NCBI RefSeq assembly: GCF_001640805.2 | Contig: NC_066848.1 | Span: 10,702,396-10,766,395 of the forward strand | Reading direction: 5' to 3' | DNA length: 64,000 nt | Source: Lates calcarifer | Lineage: Eukaryota; Chordata; Actinopteri; Centropomidae | Notes under the pieces: model-generated | What the model was told of the DNA's origin: nothing | The model's input: the letters and a program-made list of their open reading frames with translations, nothing else | The model's database searches: none | Shown here: positions 43,017 through 58,000 of the stretch, in pieces | Layout: every line of letters begins with the position of its first letter | Numbering within the stretch: position 1 is the stretch's first letter | Made by a program: the position numbers and the translations under genes

Positions 43017-46000
43017 AGTAGCCTACATTCAGCCTGTTTAAGATATTAGATAGGTTTCCAGTTATATTCATATCAGCTGCCTGGAAAGTTTGTCATATAG
43101 TGCCTGATGTTTGCACGCACAGTTTCAGCTCTTTTATTCTGAATGGTTTGGTTTGATATTAAATATGCTATCAGCCATGTAGTGCCTAATATGTACATGT
43201 ATTTATGCTACCAGTAAATCATTCGATGGAATCAAGTCTACCGGTGAAAACAGTAATAACACATTTTATGTGTGGTGCTCGTGATAATTTACTATTCGGA
43301 GTCAACATGGAGCACATACTGTACCAGCCCTCCGTACTTGATCTCTAAACCTTCACCATAGTCCCCATGCTGGACATTAGCGGTTAACGCAGCTGAAAGA
43401 TTGATCTTTCTCTTTTAAAGCAGGACAGCAGATAAAGTGCAGTGAGTCTGTGGTGAATTTGTGCTGTAGCTGCAGCTTATGGTTTCCATAATTACATGGT
43501 GCAGGTCTCCCATAAGAGTTTACAGAGCCCCTGCCCTAAACAGGAGAATGTAGCCCTTTGCCACAAAACTGCAAGTGGTTAGAGGTTCGACTAGGAACTC
43601 TGTTTACCTGGCAAGCAGAAGAAATCAGAGGACCATCTTAGGTTTACACACTCACAGATGATTGCTCACTGTTGGTCTCATTATCATCTTTGTCGCCATG
43701 ACGATATTGTTGTCATTTTCATCACCATTGTGATCGGTTTTCCGTCTTTGTCTTTAGTGCACTTCACTGGTGATTAGTCCTTCTTGTAGGACTGATTAGA
43801 TGATGGATACCAGTGAAAAAACTGTGTAATATACTCAGGGATTTAATCTCTCACATGTTTTCAGCAAAACTCCCACGTCAAGAGCCCTACAGTATGAGGT
43901 TGAAGCAGTCTATATTATTGACTCAGCATCATAGCCACAGTTGCTATCTATGCAAGGTTCAAAGAAAGACATGCTATTTTCAGTCTAACATATAATAGAG
44001 TTGTCAGGAGTGACTACTGATACTGAGCTTGTCTGCATAAATCACTGTCAGATAACTGTGATTGATGCAGCCATAACCAAATCCTAAAGGAAACATCTGT
44101 CGAAAAGATACTATGGTGATGAAATACTTAAGATTTTATCAACACACAGGAAAGAAAGACAAGACAAGCTGCTTCATAGGTAAAGGAAAACAAAAACAGT
44201 ATTTAAATGAACTCTGATTTTAGGATCAGCTGCTTTTAGGATGTTGAGGTTCAAGGGTTTTGGATCATCTTCAAAGCATTAGTGATAATCTGTGTTCAAA
44301 AAGAAAGTGAGATGAGCTGAAGACAGTTAGAAATTGAGTAGGAGAGAAAAAGAAACGGAGCGCTCGGGGGTGTAGTGCATGTGAAAAGCAGCTGGAGAGG
44401 AGAGGAGGTTTACGTGGCAAGTGGAAACCATTTCAGTGTTGCACACTGACTGAGGGAGTGTGTTTATATGTGCAGACTTGCTGTCTTTATTTGAGCTGCA
44501 GGTCTCTGGGGGCCTGTAGGGTGTGCATGTGTGCATGAGGTTGTGTCTGTGCGGGTGTTTATATACTGCAGCCTATGCAGGTATGCATGTGTGTGCTTGT
44601 CGGGAGGAAAAGGGTTAATCTGTTCATGAGTTAGATGGTGGGTGGGTCAAGAGGTTTGCATGTTTGTTTGTATTTGCAGATGGATAAGATTTTAAACTGG
44701 CATAGGAAATCATTAAGGCAAATGAGCACATCCAACAACCGTACACTGTTTCAGCAGCTTATTTCTCAATGAACAGCTATTGAATACTGGGCTTTAGCAG
44801 CTTCCTCTCTTTCTAGACTCATGCACAATGAGCTTCACAGTACCTGAAAGATCCTTTTTGTGGGACAAATGCTTAATTTAGCTTCTTTTTTTCAACTGAA
44901 CATTATTACAGCTGCTAAATATTGCTGTTCATTTCATGGATCCAACTTTAACATCAGTGTAGAATTTTGTTCTTTTTCACTTACTACTTAACTCTGGCAG
45001 GGTTGAAGCCCCCCTCCCCCTCTGTTTGGAGCATAGAGCAGATCTAATGCAGGCTGCTCTGTTTCTGATAAGTGACCATTTGTCAAAGTGGACTCACACC
45101 CTAGAGTCAGCACTTGAGCTCTATGCTCACAACACCACGGTGAAGCCAAAAAATATTCTCTAATGAATGAGGTCAAAAATGTTTTTCTTTAAATTTATTG
45201 TTTTGTAATTTTGCAATGCATGTCGGTAAAGTCATGGAGATAAGTCATGTTATTCTTTGATGCACTTGTTTTCCTTCACATACTTGTTGTCAAGTGTTTA
45301 AGGTGTCCAGTTTCTACTGGAAAACCTGATGGAATGGAGGATTGGTTTGATTTCCCTCATTAACTCAGCAGTTTGCTAGATTCCACACTTTTTGGACACC
45401 CTCTGTATCACCAAAACCTAGTGTAAATGTAACTACTGAAGCTAAAGGTACCCTGCGGAGTTTCTTACCTTCTTACATGCGGGTTACATGATATACAGTC
45501 CTGCGACAGTTTAATGTATTCCACTGACAGTTGTTGGTGGCAGTGTTTGAAGAAGTGTAGCAATGCGCCAACAAAGGCTGCTTGGAAGCAAACAGGGATG
45601 TAAACAAAGTCGATTTCAAATTATTCCAAACCTCGACTCTTCAGATGTTTCACAAGGAAGGAAGAAACTCCAAAAGGTACATTCACATATTTGAAGATGT
45701 TGTATCTATGTAATGCAACTTTGCTACTACCTTTTCTTTCAACCTCTGTGACATTTACACTTTCATCTGGACCTAACATACTGAAAGGATCAGCAAATTG
45801 AGTGAAGATAATGAAGATATTCAGGAGTTTTTAACAGCTTTGTGAAGGCTGTCTTACTGTATGATGATTTTGGGGAAAGTTTTTGCACTATTTGTTTGTG
45901 GTCTGCCCCTTCTCCCTCAGGGCCACATACTGATTCAATGACATGAGTACATCTGTACTACATTGAACAGCAGTCCTGTGTCCCTTTCTAATCCAACTGC

Positions 46001-49000
46001 ACATCTGCTGCTGATGAGCCAAACAAAGGCATTGCACTTTGCCAAATTTTACTCCTCTCAACCCAGTCCTGCTCTCATAAAGTTACCCCAGGGTTCAAAA
46101 TATGGCACTAACACATAAAGGCCAGTGCCAACTATGCTATCAACCAAAAAGCTTGATCCTGAAAAGTCTCTCACGAAGAAACATTTCTTGGTATAAATGG
46201 GTAGACTACACTCCCTGGTTTCCTCCTCTTGGTGATGAATTATTGCAAAGTTCCCAACTGTCATCATCTTTGGATGGAGCTGATGATGGGTGAGTGGGGT
46301 TGGGGGCGGGGGTTGGATGGAGTTAGGACGCCTGGGAGTGCAAGGGTGGGAGCAGGAAGCACATGTATAAATCTGAGCAAGGAGAGATATAAACACAGAG
46401 AGTGGCTAATAGGGCTATCTGATGGCAGCCTAGAAAAAATACTTTTCTTTTCTAAAGCTCATAAATACTATAGATCTACGTTGTGCATACACATACTCTA
46501 TAGTAATCACATATAAACACACACGCAAACCCATGTGTAGGCCTAACAGTGTCCAGCCTTTTTGTCAGATGATAGATGAACTCTAGCACCCTTTCATCAA
46601 CACCTCGTGCCATGTTTGTTCATGACATAAAGAACAGAATATTTTTCATATTTTTGAAGACCTTAAATTCCACAGATTTTCACAATTGTTGTCATACATA
46701 GGAACTGCCCCTTTTAAAGTTTAGTTATTTGCACAGTTGCCACTTGGGGTCATAGCCGGTGGACTTTTCACTCATTTAGCCATCACATTTAGCCAACAAT
46801 TTCAACCATTTAGCAATTACTTTTAGCAATTTCAACCATTTATTAAGTCAAGTTGAATTTTATTATCCCATGGGGGGAAATTTGGTTGCAGCCAAGTGTT
46901 AAAAAAACACATTTATTACATTGTAAATACAACATAAAGCCAGTATATCAGTCAGAACACAGGGAGACTACTAGCTTTTGATAACTTTGATAACTATATC
47001 AACCATAACAGTTTCAACTTCTCCGCTCACTTGCTAATACCTTCCTTGCTTTTTCTTAAGATGAGTCTGTATGTGAATATTGACTGTATTTGTTTTTAAT
47101 GAAATCATCATTTATGTTTCTTTAGATTAGATTCCCCTGGAACTGCAGTTAGTGGTGGGAAATCGCTGCTCTATAATTCTTGGGTACTGTGCAGAATCAC
47201 CTTTTTCAGGGAGTGACTGATGGGAGTTCTGTAACTTTTCTGGCTTGATGCATCTCATTGAAACCTTGATTTGTACACAGTAATTTATATAGCTCATTTT
47301 ATACTCAGCTCTCTTTGCACATATCGCATTTGACATTAGACCTGTCCCCGTCCAAATCTGTTTCACCTCATTTTTCTCACACATGTTCTCTGTGTTCTGG
47401 CTCTGTCATCCTGCTGTTGCAAAACATTTCATTTCCTGAACAAGGCTGAAATATTAGCTTTTGTTTTTCAGGCCTATTGACTTTGCTGACAAAGTCTTTA
47501 CTCACTCACCTCAGGTCTCAGATTTACTGTTCACTCACAGCAGTAGTTAATTGTGTGTTTTAGAAACATCATTTGACATAGATTATGGTTTTATGAGATC
47601 ATGAACTCCTGAGTTTTATGTCCATCTGTGTTGAAATTATATTGATGGCAAGTGTGATATATATATATATTTTTTTGAAAATACAACATCCAAGATATGG
47701 TATTTATTTGACAGGACATTATTTTATTGCAAGTTCAAATTCAGCGTTATGTAAGCAAAGGCACAGAATAAATCCACAGGGTCTCTGTTTGTTGTGGTTC
47801 TTATACAGATGGTTTGTTGAATAGGGGGAAGTTACTGATCCTGAAGAGAAGAGTAGCTAATTTAACATGCACTCAGGAAATGTACTGCATACCAATAAAT
47901 CTGTAAATCTGGACAAGTCAAGGCCACAGGTGATGGCTGGGAACTAGATTTACATGCACTCAGAGTCACACATTTTGTTCCATAACTTAACCATCTCTGC
48001 AGCCTTTAAAAATTGTGATTTCTGAAAGCTTTTAAAACAAAGTATTGTCTAAACAGTCATATTGAATAAAATAATAATTATTGACTTAAATAAATTAATG
48101 AAAGATATGATTTTAATGATCTGTGGCAGTAACAGCTAAACAATGTTTGAATCATAATAATCTTGTGTCCTTGTTGATCCTACATCATTAGTAGTTGAAG
48201 TTAATTGATCTGTGGAATAAAACAAACCACTCAACCACACATTTCAAACAATAGTGTCAAAAGAAATACCACTGTTCGCCGTAACTGAAGTAATTGCTGT
48301 CACATTGTACTTTGACGAACAAGAAGGCAGTACCCAGAATTTAAATATGTTTTTTCCAGTGTTTCTGCACCCAACTTTGTGGTTTGACAAAACATCTTGC
48401 ACAAATAACGTGAAGCTTCATAAACCACAACCCGACCACAGTAATCCAGTGTCAGGCTCTTTGGCAGTCTCAGCATTTGAGATGCTAATGGTGCTGAGTT
48501 CATCTTCATAAGTTATTATGTCTTTGACATTTAAAATTTAGTTCTCTGAATTGGAATGCAAAATATTATCCTGATTTAGAGAAATGTTAATCTCTAGTCT
48601 GGAGGATTGTCGCCAGGTCAGCTCTTTGAAAAAAATGGCAGCTTAATCCAAATTGTCTCAATCATTCCTTATCTAAGCCTCAAACCTTCCATTTATTGGA
48701 CTGAATTGTTCTTATTTTCCATCCTCAGGATAAAACAGACTTCCTCTTTCCAGAGACTATGTTTACCACATTTTGAAAAAATGTTTTGTTTGGACTTGTT
48801 CGGGTTTTTTTCTTCCTCTGGTGACATTATTTTCCTGGAGATATTTGTTGATTATGTGACCCAAGAGCTCACATGTTTAATTTTTCTTCCCACTAACTAA
48901 AGTTACATGGTATGTTAGTAAAAACAGTATTGCAGCAATGTGGCCATAAACAGAGATTGTGATTGCTACTGTGTTTGTAGATATTTTTCTGTTATTCAAA

Positions 49001-52000
49001 CACACCATAAAAGTACATTGTGTATCTGTTGTAGCAACATGATGAGGGTAAACAGATCTAATCTTAATTGTGTGCAGACAGTAGCTTCCTTCTATTAGGA
49101 GCTTTGAACTCAGTGGTCAGCAGAAGCTCTTGTTAATGTGTGAATTGAATGTCAACTGGGTTGGTGTCTGGATTCCAGCTGACGCTTGTTAGATCTGCTG
49201 TAGTTGATTCAGCTATGCTTGTTTTAAGGATTCTTCACGATTAGGGCTGCACCTGGGCTCAGTTAACATTGCTTTACTCATGTGGAGGGAAAAAAAAATG
49301 TTGTGGGTGTTTGTGATGTATCAAGCAGTATGTTTTTTGTATGTCTTCACAAATTAAAAAAAACTATTTCTGCCTTAAGAAGAAGTTATTTTAGTTAGTT
49401 GGAGTGGTCCAAACTCTTGTTAAGTGGTGGATATGATCAAGTTATAATTCAGGCACAAACTGTGAATAAACTAAGTCACCGCTGGTGCTTATATGGTTAA
49501 CTTAGCGAAGTAGAGAAAGGAAGATTTCCATTGGCTGGGCCACATGCTGTAGTCAGAGCTCTAGTGTTTCATGGAGACAGAGGGCCATCCCTCTGAGCAC
49601 AGCTCCAGCCCCTTCATCTGGTTCTATTTAAGGCCTCTAGTGCCGACTCTTATGATTGGCGTACACAACCCCCTACTCTTCCTCCAGCCCCAGCCCCAAC
49701 TGAGGAGAAGGAGGCTTTTTAGCAGATGGTTTATTTTCCAAGGGAAACCATTTCTTTCTCTCACTCTACTGTCCTGTCCTCAGCTGGCTTTAGCTCACTT
49801 TTCTATCACTGCTACAGCTCCTTCTGCTTTCTCTTTGTGGCTCTTCTTTCCACTGTGTTAATGTGTCTACCTGCATCTACTGGCGTGGTCTCAGCTTTGT
49901 TGGACATTAAGGATGAGGCCCCCTCAGTAACACAGAATGGATTTTCTGCAGTTGACTGCCTGATTCTTCACCTTTTAAAGGGGGATTCTTTTCCTAAACT
50001 CTCAGCATCTCCATTGCCCTGGATGTTGGGCTGGAGGGGGATGCAGCTCTATGGCTAGACTCTCAGGAAGATGCACTGAACCCTGTGAATATTGTGATTG
50101 GCTGAGCTCTTCAGACAAAGTGGCCTATGGCACAACGAGTGCCCAGCAGTCGCTCTCGCGGACCTATGGCTGGCAGCTGGCTGACAGCATGTTTTTTCCC
50201 ATCAACCCCAGGTCTGGATGCTTCCGATCCCATGCTCCTGGAACAATATGTGGTGGTGGCCAATTACGAGAAACAAGAGCCTGCCGAAATCAGCCTTCAA
50301 GCGGGGGAGGTGGTCGACGTCATTGAAAAGAGTGAGAGTGGTGAGTAATCAAAACAAATGCACAACAAGGACATGTTGAGCAGGAATAGGCAGCATGCAT
50401 GTTGTGAGTATGTCAGACACACAAACAGACACTTCCATGATTCAGCCCATAGTTCCTCAAACACTCTGCCTTTTTCCCTATCTCACCCCGCTCACCTCCT
50501 TTGTCCGCAGCTTGCTAGCTATTACTTATCCCCATCTGGAGGCTCGCTTTGGCCTTCAGTCAGCCCTGTTTTTTCCCACTGTTGGTTTAGGCTGGAGGCC
50601 AGAATGTTGCCTCTAGCAAGAGGAATGTCTTCCAGACTCGTATTAATTATTCCACCTCATTTTAATGGAAAGCCGGCAAGACATGCTGGATTTACAAATG
50701 GCAGCTGCAGAGTCCTTAGTCAGCTGTTTAACCTCTGGAAAGAGCTACCAGACAGGGCCAGCATCATGTTTTAAGATATATGTGATTCAGTCTGACAGTA
50801 TTGAATGTTTAATGAGTCAGTTGCATGCTGACGTTATGCATAACTTCATAATATTCTAGGAATATGCTGTAATGTTTCTTGTATCTATTGTGTATATGTG
50901 TGTGTGTGTGTATGTCTATAAATTGACTGAAAAGCAACATAATACCTATGTCTTTTCTGACACAAGGACACTGGAAAAGCTGCTTATACAGTAGTTTCTT
51001 ATTATTTGCCATCAATATCATGAGTGCCGAATCACATGTCAACCATCACTGACACCCCAGTCTAAGTACCTGCCTGAATCGCTTTTATTTCAAAGGGAGT
51101 TTGCCATATAAAGCACAAGAGTGACTGGAGAGGTATAGGCCTGGTAAGAGGGTCTGACGTTCAGCTTTAATGGTGTGCTGAGACAGTAAAACAGTAATGG
51201 GACTCATGTGTTCTTCAGAGGGAGGATGGGGAAGGAGAGTTGGAGGAGGAAACTATGACCAGGAAGGCAATTGGACTTGGATTTCATGATGGGTGTGAGT
51301 GAAACGCCATGCCACACTGGCCCTAAGGAAGAGGGTCCCCGGAGTAGGATGGCTTTGAAGTGTCACGTGTCTTGCCTTTGGGTTCATGTATTTGTTTTCA
51401 CTCCCTGCTCCAGTAGGATTTCAACCCAATGGGGAGCCATAGTGAGGCGGATATTCCAACACCTTGAAGTCCTTTTACCGGGGGGCCTTATATGAGAGCT
51501 TTCCTCCATGAACTTGAACTGCATGGTCCTATGCTTTTAAGTAGAGGCCCCCTCACTTTTGTATTTCAGCTGACCACTGTGCAAAGTTATAGCGGTTGGT
51601 CCGTGTGCTCATGATCCATGCAGAATGTGATTTATGATTTCCAGGCTTCCGTGTTATTACTGTAGCTTAGTTTCCATGTTATTATTGTTTTGTTTCATCC
51701 TCTTCTCTGGTTCAGGCTATATTTTGTTGCCACTCACAGTTCAGCTCATTCATTCATCAGTGGTTTGGTTGGATTGGTCATGAGTTTCTAGAAAGCAAAA
51801 CAGTAGACTACAAGCTTCTTAAAACACATCCTAAAGCTATCTGACAGTTTTATTATACACTGACAGACACTTTCCCAGAGATCTGAAGTAAATACAACCA
51901 CCCCTGCGTCTTGCTATGGAGATTGTTTCCAGCAGCACAGCTAGCATTTAACTGAAATCTCAACACCTCCAGCAATGGAAGTCGGTTAAAGCTGCTCCAT

Positions 52001-55000
52001 TTGGCTGGTTGACATCACTCCACATCCCTTTGCCAATACTAACAAGACCAGGTGTGTGCTAAGAAGATTTCAGAGCTCATTTGATTTAGCATCCATTCCC
52101 TTGCAGGATAAGTATAAACCCTTTAATGGTTTCTGACAGATTGATCTGTGTATTGCAGAGCTACATAAGTGGTGAATATGCTGAGTTAGAGATACTAAAA
52201 AGTGTCTGTTACTTTTGTTATGGATTTTTATTGAGCCTCAAGCTATAGTCACACATTTTCCTTTAAAGCCATGCACATTTAAACCAGTGTTTAACCGGCT
52301 CCCCTGCTGAGTGTTTGGATTCACTGAGTGGAAAATATCTGTCATATTGCCATCTAAATTTGTATCAGCATTGTGTATCTGAAGGGGTTTGTGTGAGATT
52401 CTTTGCATAAAGGTGTGAGTATGAGAGTATAACAGTGACAGATCTAGAAATGGAAAACTACAGCTCCGTATTATTATTGTTGCCATTCACCCCAAGCCCT
52501 TCAGCAGAAGTCCTGCTGTTAAAGCTACTGTACCATAGACTGTCTCTGTGCCTGCTGCCCAGCGCAGTTATCGACTTTTCCTTACCTTGGATTAGATAAT
52601 ATATGCCTTTGACAGGGCAGTGAATCTAGGTCAGACCTATAAGTGAGCTCAGCTTTCTCCACTTTTCCAGCCTGCTGTCCTGAGCCAAGGCAGTATTTTC
52701 CGTTGCACTGGTTTGACGATACAGTTTGTGTTGCGGCCTTTGTTTAAGTTGGTACAGTAGTTTATATTGATCGCCGGTTTGTTGGGTTGAAGGTAGGTGT
52801 AGTAATGTGGGAAATCAACAGGGTAGAGCAGTGACTGCTTGATGTTCTGCTGTAGCATTCAGTTTCCCTGGAGTAATACTCCTAAGAGGTTACTATTTGC
52901 CAAGAGTCATGAAAGTAAACGCAAGGCTTAATCTAAAGGAGCAATATGGAATTAAAAGTTATAATTTAGTATTTTCCCAAACTGCGCTCTAATTAAAATT
53001 TGTTTTCTAATTATTAATTCTGTCCTCACTCCCTCTGCAGCTCTTTTATTTGTCTATTTTACGAGGGTTTGCCAGGGGGGGATGCTGGCTCACGAGGAGA
53101 GAGTAGTGCAGGGAGAAACTCTGGGAGAAAATGGAAAAAGCCATTTCCTGCCAAAGTTAGTGGTTCAGAGAGGTTGGTTCATTATAATGGCTTAATGGAT
53201 CCTCCAGGATGCCTCCTCAGTTTACACTATATTGGAGAGATGTTAGCTAAAGCTAAGCTAGCAGGCTTGTTGGTCATTTCAAATGCTCTGTATTCTGTGG
53301 TTTAAACTTTGCCCTTTTATAGATTATATAGGAAAGGAAAAATAATTTGCAGTCACTTCTGGAAATATTGTACTTTCTACAGCCTGTTTGCCCACACCTC
53401 AAGGGCAGCGTTAGCCATGTTGTTCCTAGTCCTGTGTAGCAAATCTCTCTCGGTGGACCAGTCGAGGTTTAACTTGTCTCCAGTCCAAGTCTAGGTCAGC
53501 TTCTATGAATTACAATTTGCCAAATGAACACCAGGAATGCCTGTCTGTTTTGGAGAGGCCAGCTCACATCCGTCAGTCCCTCTGGCTCCCCCAAGACCTC
53601 CTGGCACCACCCATGTACAGCATGTATCTCTACTGCTCCACCCAGCTTACTTAGGCAGGGCAGAGCCTTAATAGTCATTTACCAAGACAGTTATCTGTGT
53701 AAGATGGGCCTTTTTGTCCCCATGAACACAAATTATTTTAGGTTTGACAAATCTGAGCCATAGAGAAGCTGGAAGGTAACAGGGATATCCTGCAGGTGAT
53801 GTTTCGACTGCCTGGCTGAAAGCCCATATGCACTGCTGTAGTAAAATCCTGGCAGATGAAGCAGGTCTGGCCCCTCAGCATGGCATGATGGATGTGCAGG
53901 ATGTCTGCTTTACCTTCACATGGAAAAAATGTACCACTACAATAATGTCTCTGCTCTCCGTCTTCAGGCTGGAAGCAAGATGATCTCAGGGCTCAGCAGG
54001 AGCTCAGTGTTCAGAAAGGCAGATTCTTTGAGTTATCCAGGAGTTTACCCAAAGAGCTCAGCACTTACTGTTACTCTCTGAAGGATTATTCCCGTAGAAT
54101 TTAAAGTTGCCAATAATATAGTATTTGTGTAATGGTAAAAACCCAGACCCAGACAACTGCTAGAGTTCAGGCAGTATATTCTTTTTGGACAATGAGATTA
54201 TTTTTACTTAATTTACTTGTTTTTACGAATGCTAGCAGCAATGGATGGCAGTATCAGTCTGTTGGTTGGTTCAACCACTAGACTGAAATTTCTCAAAAAC
54301 TGTGTGTTGGATTACCATCAGATTTGGTACAGGCATTGATGCTTCCTTCAGGATAAATCAGTTTGGTGACCCCTTAGTTCAAAGCACCACAGTGCCTAAA
54401 TGTAGTCTTGCAGAGCTACTAGCATGCTAGCTTTAAGTCTTGTTGAGCTATAATGCACAGACAAACAGATGGGGGGCTTTAACTTAGAAATGGCAATAAA
54501 CTATGTATGTACCTCCTTGAAGCCCTAAGTCTACAGTGTTTATTGTTTTACTAGGAACTCGCTCCTCATATCCACCCTACACAAATTCCAATTTATTATA
54601 ATGTCAGCTGACTTATCTGCACCAAAGATGTGTTGCCATAATACTTAGTTGGTTAATGAGAAAACTGCAGTTTCTTTTCAGATTTTAGAACCAGCAGTAC
54701 CTTCAAATGTGATAGTATCATGTCATTACTGCCTAATTTTTTTTATCTGTGATATGCAGGAGGATTAAAAGCAAGGCCAACAGTGCGCTTCCAACTGGTG
54801 CTTAAACCTTCAGTTTCTAGATTTGGTATGTGCAGTTTCAGCAAGAACATGTTTCCTTGTGTAAAAGAGGAAAAACCCTATAATTCTTGTCAATGAACCA
54901 CCAAAGACATGATACAGAAAACTTGCCAAGTGTTAAAATGTCTCAGAGCAGATGGAGGACACATTATCCACTCATAGTAATCCCCGTCCACCACATTCTT

Positions 55001-58000
55001 TCAGCTTACCATGGGAAGTACTAATGACCATCTCAACAAATTAACCTTATCCTGTATTTTTAGATATGGAAACTCAGATGGGAGCTTTGTAACTGGCATT
55101 TCAACATACCACAGGCTTCTACTGCTTTATTTTTTTTTCATCTTGTCACAGACTGATACAGGCAGAGGAGATGGAGAACAGGAGCAATAGCAGTACTTAA
55201 GAGCACAAATAGTAGTAATAATAGTGTACAGAAATCAGTCTGTGGAGCCAAAAAGGTGCCTCTCTCTCCCTCAAGAAATGACCATTGAGTAAAACCAGCA
55301 TGTTAAGGGGTGGGCTTTCAGACACTCAAGGACTGCTGTGTCTCCAAATCAGTGGAGCCTAGAGAGCAAACAAGCTGTGGGCTATAGCTTCGTTCAGACC
55401 ATGAGGGGATCCTTTCAGCGGCTGGGAGGGAGTGAAGGTTGTTCCTTTAGGTCAACATTAGCTCTTGAAAGTCGTTTTGTGCTGTTTTCGCCCCCCCTCC
55501 CGCTCGTAGCAGAGCCACCCAGGTAATTGGAACCCAGTGTTTTATGAAAACTGGAAGTGTGTGTATTAGGGCTGGATACCTTCCCCCTTGTGCTTTGATT
55601 CTGGATCTACTGTTAATAAATACAGAAGCTGGAAATGAATGGGGTTTTCTCCTGCTCTACTCAACAGTGGTGTCAGATATCTGCAGGACTGCTGAGCCAC
55701 TGCATTCCTCATCATTTCAGGTCGTGGAAAAAAAAAGCCTCCTCGTGTTGCTGAATCTGTGGTTCTCATATTTATGCTTGATATGTAGAAATCTTCTGTG
55801 AGTTACTCCAAAGCACAAAACAATGTTATTTTCAAATTTCAGGTTTATGTCTGAATGATAAATTTATAGGAATGAGTCGGACATTAAGCAGCATTGCAGT
55901 GTCACTCTGTGTTATATGTGCCATTACTTAGATATCAGACTTGATTGATTGTATATGCAGATTGCAGTTTTGTTTTATAGGTTATACAATCACCTCATGA
56001 GAAACCCAAAATGGCATAAATCTAGTTTTGTGTTGCAGCTGAGAATCTGTTGTTGATTAGTGTAAAAATGAACCACGGGTTTTAAAGCTGATAGAGTTTC
56101 CAGATGGCAGATACTGTATGAGAGACAAATAGAGCTTAGAAATGCTGCTTGCTCTCATTATATGTTTGTCCATTGCATCTGTAGTTGTAGGTTAAGTAAG
56201 ACTATGAGGGCAGTTATATGAAAGTCTCGAGTGACCATCTGTTTGCATGTCTTATCTTCTCCTTGCAGAAATATCTATCCCTGAAGCTTTTGCCTTTTCT
56301 CATTGCTGCAAAACTCACATAACCAACCCAGAGTTATTTTCATTATACAAACAGTTGGCTGAAATGTATTGCTCATATTTAGTTAAAAGAATACTAAGAC
56401 ATTTTTGGCAGATTTTATTATTATTTGACAGAGCAAGCTGGTTGTTTCCGGCTGTTTCCAGTATTTGTTCTAGGCTAAATTAACTGGCCGGTGGCTGTAG
56501 CCTTATATGTATTGGACAGATAATGAGAGTTACATCGCTAACTTTCTGGCAGAAAGCTAATATGTGTATTTCCCAGAATTTCAAACTTTTGCTTTTTAAG
56601 TCTGATCTGTATGTTTCATGCTGCCTAAATTAGCCCTTTTCTTTTTTTAAATTATGCAAATAATTGGAATCAAACAGGCATTTGACTTGATTTGGCCAGA
56701 CTTTTGCGGCTCACAGCAGACTACTGAGCAGTAAACTTAGTCACAACTTGCCGTCTGCGCTGCTTAAAACATCTAGGTTTTCATGATGTCCTTGTAGTGC
56801 ATTACAACGCTGTTGTCAAGACAAAATGTTTTCTTTCTTCCTTTCCAAGGCTGTGACATTTGAGGTTGACGTCTGTGGTCGTGATCCTACGGTGTGACGG
56901 CGTTATATGAGATCTCCACCAGAAGGTTGTGGGTTTAGCTATTGTCTTATGGAACCACTGACCCCAAACTCTGCTCAAACACTTTAAAAGCTTTTTGATT
57001 TACTCAGGATGTTGACTAAGTAGCTATAATCGTAATATTGAATAATGTTTAGCAAAGTGTATTGCCAGTCAGCATTTGGCTGTGTTCTTTTTTTTCCTTT
57101 GTGGTTGAAACTCAGTAGCAGCTTTCCAAGATTTTTAACTTTTCCTTACGTGGATAACAAGGCAGGGAGATGTAGAGAAAAGCAGGTTGTGACACAGACT
57201 GATCAAAAACAACGAGAGATGATACAAAAGCACTGATAAAGATACAGGTGCAGCTTTGTACTGTATGCTCTCTGTTGTGGGAACCAAGACAGTTGGTAGA
57301 TCAAAATCAGACAAATGCACAGATACACGTGTAATCGTAAAACACACACGTATTTCCAGATGTAAGGTATGCTTCCCTCAACTTTGTTCCTCCTGCATCT
57401 GTACAGATAATCCCTACCATCCGGAAACGAGGACTAGAGAACACGTTCCTCCTCTAATCTTATTTCCATTATCTGCCATTTCACCTTTCAGCAGCTGAAT
57501 CCACATCTTCATTCACTCACTTCACAGGAGCTTTACTGGAAGTTTTTCACTGTTGGATTTCATTGTTTGTGAAGTTCCATACAATCCTTTATGTGTGATA
57601 GAGAGATTTTAATACCCAATGGTGCAAGGGTGAAGTTAGGTCACACAGAGGTAAAATGAGGATTAACTCATCTCAGAAAACCATGCAGACTTACCACTAT
57701 GACTTCATCGAAATGTTAGGCGTTATGTAATTCTGCAAACTTGCTGTCTTGGCAGCAGGAGACCCACAAAACAGCAGTTTCTTTTGTAATGACCTCAGTT
57801 GAAGGTCTGTATCACTGTAACGAATGTACAAGCGATAACCCTGTCAAATTTGAAGTTGACATTATCCAAAAGTTAAGAATCACTTTCCCTTCCCAGCCCT
57901 CATGGAGAGATATTCCACAACATAAAGCAGGAAAATAACAGGTGGGTTTCATTTGAAACCTCAAGCCCTAAATGTGACATATACACATAGTTTCCGAAAT

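Larger units (their letters stand above)
41689..50211 (+). other. sh3pxd2a intron 6
   Basis: 8.5 kb with microsatellites, one MITE-like copy and a repeat fragment. I looked for the human-type VWLSSW alternative exon here and did not find it. The last 100 bases may hold an alternative start (see 50127). Confidence 0.65.

Noticed and set aside
49571..50058. Overlapping open frames of about 100 codons in intron 6
   Set aside because: Leu/Phe/Ser-rich and overlapping in two frames, with no family match. The only part kept as a candidate is the frame that enters exon 7.
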